From the NCBI GenBank assembly GCA_030425385.1, contig JAUIAH010000005.1:124001-188000 (forward strand): 64,000 nt of DNA. Reading direction: 5' to 3'. Below the pieces are notes generated by a model. The model saw only the letters and a list, made by a program, of their open reading frames with translations, was not told where the DNA came from and ran no database searches. Positions 1 to 9,805 of the stretch are shown piece after piece (the first letter of the stretch is position 1; each line of letters starts with the position of its first letter). Source of the stretch: Verrucomicrobiia bacterium (GTDB lineage Bacteria; Verrucomicrobiota; Verrucomicrobiia; Verrucomicrobiales; DEV007). A program made the translations under genes and the position numbers.

Positions 1-221
1 CTGCCGGTGGGCGGATCGCGCTGCATGCGATCGTGCGTGGTGGCTTGGAAGGTGAGCGGGCGCATTTGAGCATCAAGAATGCAGTGCAGTTGATCATGGC
101 GGCCTACGCGGCGACGCCGGATGATCAGCCCACAGTTAATGTTAGTCTGCAGCTAGAGCGGCGATATGCGTATCGGTCGTCAGGTTTCCGCCTGTTGCCC
201 CAGCTTCCAGCATGGCTTTGA
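1..221 (+). CDS. C-terminal end of an unidentified gene, possibly a Gfo/Idh/MocA-type oxidoreductase
   Basis: An open frame (codons starting at base 3) enters from the left edge and stops at TGA 219-221. Up to about base 135 the protein looks natural, with the stretch HLSIKNAVQLIMAAYA resembling the C-terminal helix of Gfo/Idh/MocA sugar oxidoreductases. That family assignment is a weak inference from one helix. Beyond about base 140 the frame runs antisense through a decayed toxin-antitoxin remnant and no longer looks like protein. The native C-terminus may therefore have been replaced by the DNA rearrangement that created the neighbouring remnant. No catalytic motif lies inside the window, so the function cannot be decided. 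Confidence 0.3.
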   Translation, partial: AGGRIALHAIVRGGLEGERAHLSIKNAVQLIMAAYAATPDDQPTVNVSLQLERRYAYRSSGFRLLPQLPAWL

Positions 222-459
222 GATTGTCCCAATGCGTCCCGGCCGGGGCGATCAGGTCAACATTAGGTTGCCCAAGCCAACCTTCAATCACGTCGATGGT
301 TTGTTCCAGTGTGAGGGGAATTGAGAAGACGGTGGATGCGTGGAGATGCGAATAAATCCTAAGAGAACCACATGCCCAATCCTTACAGGGATTCTTCCGA
401 TTTCGCAGATTCTCAATCGACTGCGCAAGATCATCATCAATGGATAGCGTCGTCCTCAC
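142..459 (-). pseudogene. VapBC-like toxin-antitoxin remnant: antitoxin N-terminus fused to a gutted PIN toxin
   Basis: The 105-residue frame begins MRTTLSIDDDLAQSIE, the usual start of a ribbon-helix-helix VapB antitoxin. After about 22 residues it switches to a sequence matching the second half of a VapC PIN ribonuclease: FSIPLTLEQTIDVIEGWL, a 'GTHWDNLKAML' stretch, and GGNLTTDTHIAALA with one acidic metal ligand. The toxin N-terminus with its first catalytic Asp, and the antitoxin C-terminus, are missing, which fits one internal deletion. The end is also cut short just after HIAALA, where intact toxins continue for about 25 residues. It is therefore read as a dead module. Bases 460-619 upstream hold no convincing gene. 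Confidence 0.6.
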
Positions 460-619
460 TTTGACAGCTTATGGCATCAAATGGGAGAAAGCCCTCGCGG
501 ATTGCCCCCTTCATATGCAGCTTCGGCGAGTTCTGCTGACATCTTGACGGCACCATCGGGCAGGCCCTTCACCACCCTGACACAAACTCGTGTCCCTCTT
601 GCCCTTTCCTTCTGAGGCC

Positions 620-1481
<862 letters not shown>

Positions 1482-1489
<8 letters not shown>

Positions 1490-1907
1490 TCGATCCCTCC
1501 CCTTTCGGTTTCTGGACGATGCCGAGACTTTCGACTCCGTGCGCTTTGGCCGTGACCATGACTTCCACAAAGATCCCGTAGTGCGCCAAGCGATCTCCGC
1601 GTACTTCTGCACGCGTGTTCCCTGTGGCTGCGATTCGCTTCTCCACAGCCTCACCAAAGGTCTCCAAACTCACCGTTTCCCCATCGAGCATGACTTGCCC
1701 GTCCTTCTGAATGACGATCGCGAGCCGATCTGGTTGTGGATCGACCGGCGAAGCCTCCTCCTTGGTCTGTGGCAGTTCGACCATGGACTCCGGCTTGGTG
1801 AACTGGCTACTCACCATGAGAAAGATGAGCAACTGAAAGACCACATCGATCAATGGAGTGAGATCGATGGAGCTATCGATGCGCCGCTCTCGCTTGACTA
1901 GCGTCAT
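1482..1907 (-). CDS. exbD: ExbD/TolR-type proton channel subunit
   Basis: Inner-membrane partner of ExbB that couples proton flow to TonB. The 141-residue protein has a short cytoplasmic start, one transmembrane helix (about residues 18-37, [17 protein letters not shown]) containing the conserved membrane Asp of ExbD, and a periplasmic domain with the typical 'I.I..DG.V.LDG' pattern. It starts 1 base after the exbB stop and its own stop overlaps the tonB start, so the three genes form one coupled operon. Confidence 0.93.
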
Positions 1908-1908
1908 A

Positions 1909-2523
1909 TCAGGAAGGCTCCTTGGGAATGGAGAAGCACCATTCGTGCAAGTGCGAGGCTACTTCGTTGAAATCGTGCACCAGTTTATCAATACGCGCTT
2001 CGAAGAGTCGACAGGCCGTCACGGCTGGAATGGCTACTAACAAACCAGCAACCGTGGTCAACAGCCCTGTCCAAATCCCTCCCGCAAAGTCTGCTGGTGT
2101 CACCTTGTCACCCAGTTCCGATATTTGGGCGAATGCTTTCACCATGCCCCACACGGTCCCTAACAGACCTACCAGGGGCGAGATGCTTCCGATGACACTG
2201 AGGATCCGCAACCCACGCTCATGGCGGTTGACCCATCGGGAGGATTCTCTTTCTGAAAGATTGCGACAGTGTTCCTCTCCCCCCGTGGCCGCTTGGAGGA
2301 AAGTTTGCCCCATCCTCAAGAGAGGGTTGGGAGGATCGCCGAGCATTTGCGGGGCCCGCTGCGCTTGTTGAAGAGCCTCCAGACTGTCGCCCACCCGGTA
2401 GCGATGCTTGGCAAAGAAGAGGAGGCGCTCCACGATCAGTGCCAGTGAGATCACGGAGAGGGCGAGAAGGGGCCACATGAAGGCACCACCTTTGTGGAAG
2501 AGATCAACGACGTGGAAAGACAT
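1909..2523 (-). CDS. exbB: ExbB/TolQ/MotA-family proton channel protein
   Basis: Forms the pentameric proton channel that powers TonB. The start is taken at the ATG at 2523 (MSFHVVDLFHKGG); the longer frame to 2598 begins with an Arg/Cys-rich stretch unlike ExbB. The protein is about 204 residues, with a first membrane helix near residues 17-36, and the MotA_TolQ_ExbB region with helices around SVIGSISPLVGLLGTVWGM and GLLTTVAGLLVAIPAV. It is the first gene of the exbB-exbD-tonB operon. The 97-base gap to the upstream secreted-protein gene may hold a promoter, but none is obvious. Confidence 0.93.
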   Translation of the reverse strand: MSFHVVDLFHKGGAFMWPLLALSVISLALIVERLLFFAKHRYRVGDSLEALQQAQRAPQMLGDPPNPLLRMGQTFLQAATGGEEHCRNLSERESSRWVNRHERGLRILSVIGSISPLVGLLGTVWGMVKAFAQISELGDKVTPADFAGGIWTGLLTTVAGLLVAIPAVTACRLFEARIDKLVHDFNEVASHLHEWCFSIPKEPS

Positions 2524-2620
2524 TCCGAGGCGAGTAAAGGTCGCCAGCAAACGGGCGCAACGGCAGGCCGTCAACCCTTTGTTGCGACCCAGTCTCAATA
2601 AGGATGGGCACGCTGTGCCG

Positions 2621-5600
2621 CTATGGCAAGCTTAGGCGCAGGCGCATCCCCCGCCAAAGGGCCGCCGATCCTTGGAGGCGAACCGTTCTCGTCAGCGTGC
2701 CAGCAGCATCATTCACGGTCTCGGCAACCACGTCGACACCCGCCTCGGCGAAGGTTTGCAAATCGCTACTGACTTCCGGAGTGACGAGAATGCCCTGCCG
2801 TTGCTGCCAGCGCAATTGGAGGCCCCCGTCCCACATGACGACGATACTGGGGACACTGCCAGGATCATTCGGATCGGTCAGCAGGGCGTACTCTTCCAGA
2901 TTGGATCGGCCATCCCCATCGGGATCACCCTCAGGAAGGGCGGTTTCATTGGGGAATTGCGTTAGTGCCCAGCCCTGGAAAGACGCCTCGGCCACGAAGA
3001 CCGCCGCGATGGATTTGTCCTCATCCATGGTCAGGGACAAGGGCGCCGATGGTCCTCCCGCTGCTCCCGTCCAATGAAGAAAGCGATAACCCGATGCGGG
3101 TACAGGGGTGAGTTGCACCGTGGTCCCCGCATCATATGGACCTTCCGCTGGATCGGCCAGAATCTCCCCGCCTTCCGCGGAGCCAATTTCTAACACATAC
3201 GTCGTCGTTGCCGGTTCAAAGTGGGCTCGCACCGTGGAGTTCCGAAGAATCGAGAAGGTGAGCGGATTCTCAGTACCAGTGACATTCCCTGACCACCGGA
3301 CAAAGGCGTGGCCATCCGCAGGCGTGGCTTCAATCGTGATGTCATCGCCTTTCTGATAGTCATCTTGGTCTGGGCTCACGGTCACGGTGCCCTCACCGAT
3401 GACGCTGGGATTGATCGTGTAACGCGGCAACGGTGTGAAGGTGGCCGAGATTTCCTGATCACGGGTGATGGTGAGCGTGAGCGGATTGTCGCGGGATGAG
3501 CTGCTTCCGCGCCAGCGCACAAACTCGTAGCCTTCTGCCGGCACTGCCGTGAGCGTGACATCAGATCCGTGTGGGTATGATGCTCTTTCCGGCGCACGCT
3601 CCACCTGTCCAGAGGCTTCGTCTCCATCAATCTCGATCACCACGTCATAGTAAGGCGTCGGGATGAAGACCGCGCGAACAACTTGATTCTCGGTCACGGT
3701 GAGCGTGCCGGAAAGGCCGTCCTCCTCCTCAAGCCCATCCCAATAGCTGAGAATGTATCCCTCAGCGGGCACGGCATTGAAGCTCACCTCGGTCCCATGA
3801 GGGATCGGTTGCGAGAGATCGTCATTGGCCTCTACCGTCCCCAGCCCGGCCTGGCCTAACAAGACCCTCCACTCAGCCTGCGGACGCGCCGTCATGATCA
3901 ACCCGTGATTGCCCACAGCCACCCACATGCCGTCGTCGCCACGCACCATGTCTCGAATGGTGATATTGCTAGGCGTGGACTGTGAATCCCAGTCCATGCC
4001 ATCCACGCTGGTGCTGATGGTTCCCAAGTAGCCATAACTCAAATAGCCTTCCTCCCCTAACTTTAGCACTTCAGAAGGATTCGATGGGCCAAACCATTCC
4101 ACCTCTTCCCACGTGATACCATCGTCACTTTGCCAGGCTCTTCCTTGGCCTTCTGCCAGGAAATGATCGTCAAAGTATGCCACGGTCGACCGGCTTGAGT
4201 TGTTCGGAACGGCTGTGGTCACCTGCCAGTTGACCGGACCCGTTGCCGGTGAGGTGTGGATCAGTCCCCGCGACCCGAGGGCCACCACGCGTCCGCTACC
4301 CACCGCAAAACCCGTGACATATTCATTCGTATCCACCTCCAAGGTCTCCCAGTTGGTAAGATCGGTGCCCCACATGAGGAAAGGGCGGATGCCTCCGAGA
4401 TACCAGATCCCCTCATGGACAGTGACCGAGTCCACCCGGTGAGGCGTCGTTCCAACCACTTCCCAACTGTTGCCGTCTGAGGACCGGAGGATGGGGCCAT
4501 TTGAGGCGACTCCATAGAGGAATCCGTCCACTTCCATGAGCTCTATCAATGAACCACCATCGGTGAGTTCGTAAACGGTCTCCCACTCGAAACCATCCAC
4601 ACTAACATCAATGCGGTCATGCGTCGCAATGGTGAACTTCCCTTTGGCGAAGAGCGCCTCGCCATAGCCACCATCCATGCCGCCCTGGATATTCTCCCAG
4701 GTTTCGCCATCTGTCGTCCTCACCAGGGTCCCCTCACGCCCTGCCCCATAGATCACGTCTCCGGCATCGGCGAATACATTCACGGTGGTGTGCCCGCCAT
4801 GAATCACTCTCTCCCACTCCCCAAAGTCTGTGGTGCGATACAAGGTGATCCCCGAGTTTCCTAACCAATAGTAGCCAGCAAAGTAGACGCAGTCATAAAG
4901 GAACCGGCTGATGGGGGGATCGCGTCGCGTCCACTCGACACCGTCTGGGCTGGTGATGAAGAGTCCGCTGAAGCCTGTGGCCAGAAAGTGGTCTCCCGCA
5001 TAACGCACCCCAAAGAGGCTATCGCCCTTCTCCCAGTCCGCCGTATCGCTGTCTTGCAAGGTCCAGGTCACGAGATCGGGACTTGTGTAGATGATTCCGT
5101 TAGAGCCCACGAGCACATAGACGCCCGCACCGAAGGCGACGTCCGTGAAGGTGCCCTCTGGCAATCCGGTGAGAGGTTGCCAATCAAGCCCATCCACACT
5201 CGTGGCCCCGGTGTTCCCATCCAGCGCGATGAATTGCCCTTCGATGAAATCGATCGACTGCGGGCGATCCACATTCGGAATACCGCTCAGCTCCCACTCA
5301 TCCAACGCTCCAGCGGAGGCCGAGAGGAGCCCATGACCGCTCGCCGCGACCAGAAATCGCCCCGCCCCATAGGCCACATCCTCCAAGGAATCGTCCAGGT
5401 TCAACCCGATCGCCACACGACGCCACGTCTCCCCGGCATCCTCACTCACTGCCAGAGTGCCACGCTCCCCCACGGCGACGAGGAACCCTTCCCCATAGGC
5501 CAGCCCGTCAAGATGGGACGCACCGGCAGTGGGCGAGAGTACGCGCATCCGGGCACCCAGATTCGCGAGATTGGCGGACAGTTCCTGTCCCTGAACCCAC

Positions 5601-5662
5601 AGGGCCGATGCCCAGCAGAAGATCAGGATCCACCAAGATTTCGAGCTACGTTTCGCATTCAT
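2621..5662 (-). CDS. Large secreted BNR/YCF48-like propeller protein with InlB-type repeats
   Basis: 1013 residues with a signal peptide (about 1-26). Residues about 30-600 consist of roughly 45-residue repeats of the type 'Y..G.F.AVG..G.L..S.DG..W', as in BNR/YCF48-like beta-propellers. Residues about 604-895 hold four divergent InlB B-repeat (list-recession) units, each with a 'P..GY.F..W.G' core and a 'VRA.F' end. A calcium-type DPDGDGRSNLEEYALLTDP stretch (about 905-930) precedes a C-terminal module with SSDLQTF and a final RLRL. No catalytic residues are recognised, so a surface adhesion or binding role is only inferred. It is a paralogue of the protein at 34919-37033 and shares its C-terminal module with other secreted proteins in the window. 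Confidence 0.8.
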   Translation of the reverse strand: MNAKRSSKSWWILIFCWASALWVQGQELSANLANLGARMRVLSPTAGASHLDGLAYGEGFLVAVGERGTLAVSEDAGETWRRVAIGLNLDDSLEDVAYGAGRFLVAASGHGLLSASAGALDEWELSGIPNVDRPQSIDFIEGQFIALDGNTGATSVDGLDWQPLTGLPEGTFTDVAFGAGVYVLVGSNGIIYTSPDLVTWTLQDSDTADWEKGDSLFGVRYAGDHFLATGFSGLFITSPDGVEWTRRDPPISRFLYDCVYFAGYYWLGNSGITLYRTTDFGEWERVIHGGHTTVNVFADAGDVIYGAGREGTLVRTTDGETWENIQGGMDGGYGEALFAKGKFTIATHDRIDVSVDGFEWETVYELTDGGSLIELMEVDGFLYGVASNGPILRSSDGNSWEVVGTTPHRVDSVTVHEGIWYLGGIRPFLMWGTDLTNWETLEVDTNEYVTGFAVGSGRVVALGSRGLIHTSPATGPVNWQVTTAVPNNSSRSTVAYFDDHFLAEGQGRAWQSDDGITWEEVEWFGPSNPSEVLKLGEEGYLSYGYLGTISTSVDGMDWDSQSTPSNITIRDMVRGDDGMWVAVGNHGLIMTARPQAEWRVLLGQAGLGTVEANDDLSQPIPHGTEVSFNAVPAEGYILSYWDGLEEEDGLSGTLTVTENQVVRAVFIPTPYYDVVIEIDGDEASGQVERAPERASYPHGSDVTLTAVPAEGYEFVRWRGSSSSRDNPLTLTITRDQEISATFTPLPRYTINPSVIGEGTVTVSPDQDDYQKGDDITIEATPADGHAFVRWSGNVTGTENPLTFSILRNSTVRAHFEPATTTYVLEIGSAEGGEILADPAEGPYDAGTTVQLTPVPASGYRFLHWTGAAGGPSAPLSLTMDEDKSIAAVFVAEASFQGWALTQFPNETALPEGDPDGDGRSNLEEYALLTDPNDPGSVPSIVVMWDGGLQLRWQQRQGILVTPEVSSDLQTFAEAGVDVVAETVNDAAGTLTRTVRLQGSAALWRGMRLRLSLP

Positions 5663-5864
5663 GCTTATCTATATTAGGGGTGTGACCGTGAAACCTTACG
5701 CCTTCTCATCGGAAATCCGCCCCGATGGGGATCCGGTATCACGACGGAACAGAGCAGGCCTTATCCATATTCACAATTATTTCAATATTTAAACGCACAT
5801 TTGCAAATACCATAACTCTCGGATCGCCAGCAGTCGCTTTGCTGCCATTCGAGATGCCTGATTC

Positions 5865-7694
5865 ATGAATATCCTTGGGATCTCTGCCTTCTATCACGAC
5901 TCCGCTGCCGCTCTCATCTGCGATGGGAAGATCGTCGCGGCCGCTCAGGAGGAGCGCTTCACGCGGATCAAGCATGATGCCGCTTTTCCAAAGGAGGCGA
6001 TTGCCTACTGTTTGCGAGAAGCAGGCATCAATGCGGAGCAGATCGATTTCGTGGCCTTTTACGAGAAGCCTCTCCTCAAGTTCGATCGCCTGTTAGAAAC
6101 CTACGTGTCCTATGCGCCCGCGGGTTTCCGCAGCTTTCGCATGGCTCTCCCCGTTTGGTTGAAGAAGAAGCTCTTCCTGCGCCGCGAGATGAACGCTGGC
6201 ATGGGGCCTGGATTCAAGGGACGCTACGTCTTCACCGAGCACCACGAATCCCACGCCGCCAGCGCTTTCTTTCCAAGTCCCTTCGAGGACGCCGCCATCC
6301 TGACGGTGGATGGCGTCGGCGAATGGGCCACGACCACCTACGGGGTCGGCGAAGGTCACAAGATCCAACTCGAGGGGGAGATCACCTTTCCGCATTCGTT
6401 AGGATTGCTCTACTCTGCCTTCACTTACTACTGCGGCTTCAAGGTCAACAGCGGCGAGTATAAGCTCATGGGACTCGCCCCATACGGCGAACCCAAGTAT
6501 GTCGATCGGATCGTCGGCAAGCTCATCGATATCCGTGAAGATGGTTCTTTCCGGCTCGACATGAAGTACTTCAATTACTGTCAGGGCCTGACCATGACCA
6601 ACCGCAAGTTTGAAGCACTCATGGGTCAGCCCAAGCGCCCATCCGAGACGGAACTCACACCATTCTACATGGATGTTGCCGCGAGCATTCAAGCCGTGAC
6701 GGAGGACGTCATTCTCAAGCTTGGCCGCCACGTGCATCGCGTCACCGGCAAGAAGAATCTCTGTCTCGCGGGCGGTGTGGCGTTGAACTGCGTGGCCAAT
6801 GGCAAGCTTCTGCGCGAGGGACCTTTTGAGAATGTGTGGATCCAACCAGCGGCCGGTGATGCCGGGGGAGCCTTGGGAGCGGCGCAGTTTGTTTGGCATC
6901 AATTGTTAGACAATCCTCGCACGACCGATTCCGATCAGGGGCCCAGCTACTTCGGCCCAGAGTATTCGCAGGAAGAGATCAATCAGTTCCTCGACTCCAA
7001 GGAAGCCGTCTACACGGTGGCCGCCAATGACGATATCCTCGCGGACAAGGTCGCGGCTCTCGTGGCGGACGAGAAAGTCATTGGGTGGTTCCAGGGGCGG
7101 ATGGAGTTTGGTCCTCGCGCGCTCGGTGCCCGCAGCATCCTAGGCGATGCGCGATCCCCCGAGATGCAGAAGGTGATGAATCTGAAGATCAAATTTCGCG
7201 AATCTTTCCGCCCCTTTGCCCCGGTCATTCTGCGAGAACGCGCCCACGACTATTTCCAGGTGCGCGAGAATGAAGACAGCCCTTACATGCTCCTCGTCGC
7301 TCCCGTGCAAGAGAGCAAACGCCTCCCTCTCAACGGTGATTCGGAGAGCGTCCAGGGATTGGACAAACTGAATCTCCAACGTTCCGTCGTCCCCGCCATC
7401 ACCCACGTCGATTACTCGGCACGCGTGCAAACGACGGATCCAGAACGCCACGGCGTGTATCATAAACTCCTCAAATCATTCGAGGAGAAGACCGGTTCCC
7501 CGGTGATGATCAATACGAGCTTCAACGTGCGCGGCGAACCCATCGTTTGTGCACCGGCCGATGCCTATCATTGTTTCCTCGGCACCAACATGGACGTCCT
7601 CGTTCTCGGACGCGCCATTCTCCTCAAGAGCGATCAACCCAATGCGGGCGAGATCAGTAATGACGATTACCTCGCCCAGTTCGCGCTCGATTAA
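5865..7694 (+). CDS. NodU/TobZ-family O-carbamoyltransferase
   Basis: Transfers a carbamoyl group from carbamoyl phosphate, via carbamoyl-adenylate, to a hydroxyl of a sugar or secondary metabolite. The 609-residue length fits the family. Motifs seen are the N-terminal GISAFYHDSAAAL and QEERFTRIKHD, a metal-site HHESHAASAFF (about residues 127-137), LTVDGVGEW, LCLAGGVALNCVANGK (about 300-316), and the C-terminal FGPRALGARSILGDAR (about 412-428) and NTSFNVRGEPIV (about 547). It heads a cassette with an SxtJ-like gene 21 bases downstream, DUF5989 and an SGNH gene. That grouping recurs in bacterial polysaccharide or natural-product loci, so the acceptor here is probably a cell-surface glycan, though nothing in the window identifies it. 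An AT-rich stretch at about 5762-5815 could hold the promoter. Confidence 0.92.
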   Translation: MNILGISAFYHDSAAALICDGKIVAAAQEERFTRIKHDAAFPKEAIAYCLREAGINAEQIDFVAFYEKPLLKFDRLLETYVSYAPAGFRSFRMALPVWLKKKLFLRREMNAGMGPGFKGRYVFTEHHESHAASAFFPSPFEDAAILTVDGVGEWATTTYGVGEGHKIQLEGEITFPHSLGLLYSAFTYYCGFKVNSGEYKLMGLAPYGEPKYVDRIVGKLIDIREDGSFRLDMKYFNYCQGLTMTNRKFEALMGQPKRPSETELTPFYMDVAASIQAVTEDVILKLGRHVHRVTGKKNLCLAGGVALNCVANGKLLREGPFENVWIQPAAGDAGGALGAAQFVWHQLLDNPRTTDSDQGPSYFGPEYSQEEINQFLDSKEAVYTVAANDDILADKVAALVADEKVIGWFQGRMEFGPRALGARSILGDARSPEMQKVMNLKIKFRESFRPFAPVILRERAHDYFQVRENEDSPYMLLVAPVQESKRLPLNGDSESVQGLDKLNLQRSVVPAITHVDYSARVQTTDPERHGVYHKLLKSFEEKTGSPVMINTSFNVRGEPIVCAPADAYHCFLGTNMDVLVLGRAILLKSDQPNAGEISNDDYLAQFALD

Positions 7695-7715
7695 TTCTCT
7701 CACCTTATTTGTCCT

Positions 7716-8138
7716 ATGATCGATATCGATTGGAAACCCAGTCCGCGCAAGTTGCGCCAATTTGCCGCCGCCTCACTCGTCGGCTTCCCCCTCATCGGCC
7801 TACTTCTCACCAAGCTTCTCCCATTGGCCAAGGTCACGCCCCCAGACAACCTCATCGGCATTTGCGCCATCATCGGAGCCGTTGTGTGTGTCCTCGGCCT
7901 CCTCTTTCCCCGCACCATCACGCCGGTCTACCTCGCCCTCGTCATTCTCGCCTTTCCCATCGGGTTTATCATGGGTGGGGTGCTCCTCCCAGCCATCTAC
8001 TACCTCGTCTTCACGCCGATCGGTCTAGGGCTCCGTTTGTTGGGCAAAGATCCCATGGAACGCCGTTGGGGCCAAGATTCTTATTGGAGCGAACGCAAAC
8101 CCATGCCGGCACCTGCCACTTACTATCGCCAATACTAG
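7716..8138 (+). CDS. SxtJ-family small membrane protein
   Basis: 140 residues starting MIDIDWKPSPRKLRQFA, which fits the SxtJ family named from the saxitoxin cluster and usually found beside NodU-type carbamoyltransferases. About three or four hydrophobic segments (roughly residues 18-38, 45-62, 67-92 and a hydrophobic PAIYYLVFTPIGLGLRLL stretch) precede a hydrophilic tail ending YYRQY. Molecular function is unknown. Co-occurrence suggests a membrane partner of the carbamoylation or acylation machinery. It lies 21 bases after the transferase and 26 bases before the DUF5989 gene, so co-transcription is very likely. Confidence 0.8.
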   Translation: MIDIDWKPSPRKLRQFAAASLVGFPLIGLLLTKLLPLAKVTPPDNLIGICAIIGAVVCVLGLLFPRTITPVYLALVILAFPIGFIMGGVLLPAIYYLVFTPIGLGLRLLGKDPMERRWGQDSYWSERKPMPAPATYYRQY

Positions 8139-8164
8139 TATCTCCTTCTAACATTTCCCACATT

Positions 8165-8374
8165 ATGTCTGACAACGATTCCAATCAGAATAAAGACGAA
8201 TTCCTCCAAGCCGCCGAGCAGAAGCAGAGCAATCTCATTAGCGAACTCATCGGCTTTATGAGCGAGAACAAGAAATGGTGGCTCTCGCCCATCATCGTCG
8301 TTCTCCTCCTCGTCGGTCTCTTGCTCATCGCCGGTGGCAGCGGACTCGCACCCTTCATCTACACCCTCTTTTAG
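8165..8374 (+). CDS. DUF5989 small membrane protein
   Basis: 69 residues: a hydrophilic, Asn/Gln/Glu-rich N-terminus, then ISELIGFMSENKKWWLSPI and one membrane helix rich in Leu, Val and Ile (about residues 41-58), ending GLAPFIYTLF. The C-terminal signature matches DUF5989, short proteins found next to SxtJ and NodU-type carbamoyltransferase genes. Function is not known. The next gene begins at a GTG only 2 bases after this stop. A decayed second copy lies at 9806-9974. Confidence 0.8.
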   Translation: MSDNDSNQNKDEFLQAAEQKQSNLISELIGFMSENKKWWLSPIIVVLLLVGLLLIAGGSGLAPFIYTLF

Positions 8375-8376
8375 AC

Positions 8377-9393
8377 GTGGCCACTCGAGGAAACCGCAAG
8401 GCCACGCGCTGGTGGGTCAAGCTCGCCCTCATGGTCCTGCCGATCACGCTCATCTTGGTGGGTCTGGAAAGCGCTGCCCGACTCTACGTCTCCAAGAAAT
8501 ACGGCGCCCACGATCACGGCATGAACTGGAAGTTCATGTACGAGCCTTAAATCCTCACACGCACGGACGATCGCATCCACGAACCCGTCCCGGCCAAGAG
8601 CGATGCCTTCCGTCTCCTCGTCATCGGCGGATCCACCGCCAACCTCATGCCACCCGAAATGCTGGAGGCGGCATTTGAACCCGTCGTCGGTCGCGAAGTG
8701 GAGGTCATCAACTACGGGCAAGGCGCCTACATCATGAACCAGGAACGGATCACCCTCCTGCTCCACGGCATGAAAGTGAAACCCGATCTCCTCCTCACGC
8801 TCAATGGTGCCAACGATATCGTCACCACCTCTAAGACACTCCGTCCCGGCATCGCCTACGCCAACGACTTCGTTGCCCTCGGCGTCAATCGCCCCGTCTT
8901 CAACGGATTGTTAGGCCTCATCCGCAACTCGCAATTCGTCAATTGCGTCAATAAGCTCCGCGAACGTTCCGTCGAAGGGAAAGCCCAAGAGAATGATGCC
9001 TTGTTAGGTGAAACCATCGATCATTGTGAAGAAGCCCTCACCTCCATGGCCCAGATCGCCAAAGGCATGGACATCCCGCATCTCATGGTCTTGCAACCTT
9101 ACATTCACCTACGCAACAATCTCAGCGACGAAGAGAAAGCCGTGGCCAAGATCTACGCCTACCGCGGCACCTACACCGCCAAAGGATTCCGCGCCCTCCG
9201 CGAACGCATGACAGCCACAGAATTTCCTGGGCAAGTCCATGTCATTGATGCGACCAAAGCCTTCGATCAGACCGAGGAGATCTGTTTCATCGACGAAGTC
9301 CACCTCACCGAAGCAGGCAACCGCGCCATGATCGACTACATTGCCCAACAGGCCGCTCAACAAGGACTCACCAAAAACCTCGTGGCGAATTGA
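8377..9393 (+). pseudogene. SGNH/GDSL-type hydrolase interrupted by an in-frame TAA
   Basis: From the GTG at 8377 one frame runs to 9393 (339 codons), broken only by TAA at 8548-8550 (codon 58). The first part carries a signal-anchor helix (WWVKLALMVLPITLILVGLE); the second carries the SGNH blocks RLLVIGGSTAN with the nucleophile Ser, TLNGANDI, and DEVHLTEAGN with the Asp-His pair. The context GAG CCT TAA ATC CTC suggests a TAC (Tyr) codon lost by one substitution. An internal restart at ATG 8647 would lack the catalytic Ser, so neither piece should be an active membrane-anchored enzyme. The family acts as esterases or acyltransferases on surface polymers and is the usual fourth gene of this cassette. 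A sequencing error is the main alternative. Confidence 0.8.
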
Positions 9394-9665
9394 AGCCATC
9401 CCCTTGATGAAAGAAGGCCTCTCCCGACCAAGGCTGAAGCCTTGGACTTCGCTCTCTGGGCTTCGCCGGCAGTTCATTCATTCATTGGAGGCGTGACCTG
9501 CATGAAAGAGGTCAGCTTCCATCCCAAGGGCGCGGAAGGATACCCAATGCCACTTACCGTTGGCGTCGGTTCCGAGATTCGTACCCGGCCGCGAGAATGA
9601 AACGCATAGCATCGATTCTAACGCTCACAAAAAACACTCTCATCCAAGAAGGTTTCTCATTCCCC
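9394..9665. other. Non-coding stretch with a lone degenerate palindrome
   Basis: No convincing coding frame. A diverged copy of the CCAAGGC-TGAA-GCCTTGG palindrome sits at 9428-9445, 35 bases after the broken SGNH gene, and is followed by a CTCTCTGGGCTTC stretch like the array further right. A small inverted repeat TGACCT-N9-AGGTCA lies at 9494-9514. The stretch joins the decayed region up to 10757. Confidence 0.5.
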
Positions 9666-9785
9666 TCAACGGAACCTCCTGAAGAAAAACAACACCCCAG
9701 TCACGCCCAATAGTATCATCACCGACGGCTCCGGAATCCTTAGAGAGAGATAAAACATCCATAGCAGAATCCAATCAGTGAACAT
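9666..9785 (-). pseudogene. Orphan PEP-CTERM sorting tail
   Basis: A 39-residue frame from ATG 9785 to TGA at 9666 contains RIPEPSVMILLGVTGVLFF followed by LRRFR and the stop. This is a complete PEP-CTERM signal: Pro-Glu-Pro, a hydrophobic helix and a basic end, as recognised by exosortases in Gram-negative bacteria. No signal peptide or passenger domain precedes it, so it is most likely the last exon-like scrap of a deleted secreted-protein gene. A related but complete PEP-CTERM protein is encoded at 34230-34922. Confidence 0.6.
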
Positions 9786-9805
9786 TTAGAATCAGGGCGG
9801 CATAA

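Noticed and set aside
8548-8550. Recoding of the TAA in the SGNH gene
   Set aside because: TAA is not used for selenocysteine or pyrrolysine, and no stem-loop typical of recoding was seen; a point mutation or sequence error is simpler.
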